From Oceanobacillus timonensis (GTDB lineage Bacteria; Bacillota; Bacilli; Bacillales; Amphibacillaceae): 64,000 nucleotides of DNA. The position numbers and the translations under genes are program-made. Shown here in pieces: positions 63,109 to 64,000 of this stretch (positions are counted from its first letter, which is position 1; every line of letters starts with the position of its first letter). Under the pieces are notes generated by a model. The model worked only from the letters and a program-made list of their open reading frames with translations. It made no database searches and was not told where the DNA came from. Location: the NCBI RefSeq assembly GCF_900166635.1, contig NZ_LT800497.1:1692368-1756367 (forward strand), read 5' to 3'.

Positions 63109-64000
63109 ATGAGCAGTATCAGACAGTATATGAAATTTGTAAAACCGTACACATGGAAAATCATATGGACATTACTCATCGGTGTTGTTAAATTTGGTAT
63201 TCCATTGTTAATGCCATTAATTTTAAGATACGTTATCGATAATATTGTTACGGTAGAAGAAATGACCCAATCCGAGAGAATCACACGGTTATTCTGGATA
63301 ATGGGAATCTCTTTTGTTGTCTTTTTAATTATCCGTCCGCCAGTTGAATATATACGTCAATATTTGGCACAGTGGGTAGGAAATAAAATCCTCTTTGACA
63401 TTAGAGGAAAGTTATTCGATCATCTGCAAAAATTAAGTTTAAAATTTTATTCACAGACGAAGACAGGAGAAATCATTTCCAGGGTCATCCATGATGTGGA
63501 GCAGACGAAAAATTTTGTGATGACTGGGCTGATGAATATTTGGCTGGATGTCACAACCATTTTAATTGCCATTATTATTATGTTTACCATGGATGTGCCG
63601 CTCACCTTTGTATCGATTATTTTATTCCCGTTATTCGGGATTTCTGTCAAATACTTTTTCGGCCGTTTGCGCCGTTTGACAAGAGAAAGGTCACAAGCCC
63701 TGGCTGAAGTGCAGGGGCATCTGCATGAACGGATTCAAGGTGTTCCGGTAACGAGAAGTTTCGCACTGGAAGATTATGAAGATGAGCAGTTTGATAAGAG
63801 AAACAGACATTTTCTGGACCGTGCATTGAAACACACGGATTGGAATGCCAGGACTTTTGCAGTAACAAACACCATTACAGACTTAGCACCGTTGCTAGTT
63901 ATTGCTTTTGCAGGTTATCAGGTTATTATGGGCAATACAACGCTCGGTACCATGGTGGCTTTTGTCGGATATATGGAACGCGTCTACAGTCCGCTACGCA
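63109..64000 (+). CDS. ygaD: ABC transporter, YgaD/MsbA-like (3' end outside window)
   Basis: The first 297 residues are present: an ABC type I exporter transmembrane domain with about five hydrophobic segments (TWKIIWTLLIGVVKFGIPLL, FVVFLIIRPPVEYI) and the intracellular loop pattern FYSQTKTGEIISRVIHDVEQ. The ATPase domain lies beyond the window. The ATG at 63109 follows GAGGAAG. Position after ntdP equals ygaD of B. subtilis, a half-size multidrug or lipid exporter. The strong hairpin just upstream leaves little space for a promoter, so readthrough or a promoter within the 35 bp must be considered. Confidence 0.88.
   Translation, partial: MSSIRQYMKFVKPYTWKIIWTLLIGVVKFGIPLLMPLILRYVIDNIVTVEEMTQSERITRLFWIMGISFVVFLIIRPPVEYIRQYLAQWVGNKILFDIRGKLFDHLQKLSLKFYSQTKTGEIISRVIHDVEQTKNFVMTGLMNIWLDVTTILIAIIIMFTMDVPLTFVSIILFPLFGISVKYFFGRLRRLTRERSQALAEVQGHLHERIQGVPVTRSFALEDYEDEQFDKRNRHFLDRALKHTDWNARTFAVTNTITDLAPLLVIAFAGYQVIMGNTTLGTMVAFVGYMERVYSPLR

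Noticed and set aside
1-64000. CRISPR arrays, tRNA, rRNA, prophage genes
   Set aside because: No regularly spaced repeats, cloverleaf-like segments or phage structural genes were recognised on reading both strands.

Overview
The window looks like chromosomal DNA of a low-GC, endospore-forming member of the Bacillaceae, most like an Oceanobacillus or a close relative. The reasons are strong GGAGG ribosome binding sites with some TTG/GTG starts, spore coat (CotF-like) and gamma-type SASP genes, a CtsR-controlled clpE, mreBH, and two blocks in the gene order of the Bacillus subtilis yfk/yfj and yfh/yga regions. The species assignment is inference from protein resemblance; no rRNA, tRNA or CRISPR array was seen.

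Layout. 1-5310: a putative organosulfonate module (C-terminal part of a TRAP transporter large permease, iron-dependent alcohol dehydrogenase, LysR regulator, sulfoacetaldehyde acetyltransferase Xsc). 5676-8108: two spore coat genes, an atypical LuxR-type regulator, a SLAP-domain protein and a Glu/Gln-rich DUF2187 protein. 8197-13014: fructose PTS operon fruR-fruK-fruA (minus strand) divergent from a PfoR-like PTS IIC protein. 13126-15939: a MoxR-type ATPase and VWA protein pair. 16681-25866: housekeeping and accessory genes (2-hydroxyacid dehydrogenase, secreted nuclease, acetyltransferases, RluA pseudouridine synthase, P1 peptidase, thioredoxin-like protein, ABC-F protein). 25913-34319: CoA-disulfide reductase, a sodium-dependent transporter, an MFS transporter with a shikimate/quinate dehydrogenase, and a lysine-degradation pair (ALDH and lysine 6-dehydrogenase). 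34685-46579: mreBH, a CAP-domain secreted protein, glutaminase, the yfkJ-yfkI-yfkH-like block, yfkD-like, a NhaC/YuiF-like antiporter, pdaA and clpE. 46849-54338: a large two-component locus with two paralogous ~1000-residue hybrid kinases flanking a SARP-like response regulator. 54524-64000: a secreted metallo-beta-lactamase-fold protein, an SPFH protein with a tiny ribbon-helix-helix partner, then yfhF-recX-yfhH-yfhP-mutY-sspE-ntdP-ygaD.

Strongest unusual observations: (1) direct repeats GTATAG-N5-GTATAG with an 11-bp period occur upstream of both transcription units of the two-component locus, 33 and 43 bp from their -10 boxes, which suggests autoregulation by the SARP-like regulator; (2) kinase 1 has lost 17 residues next to the N-box of its LytS-like module, a deletion its paralogue does not share; (3) a transposase-less element of about 530 bp with 11-bp terminal inverted repeats and apparent 4-bp target duplications is present in two full copies, plus a mosaic copy and a fragment; (4) the TRAP/Fe-ADH/LysR/Xsc cluster suggests isethionate or sulfoacetaldehyde use by a Bacillaceae member.
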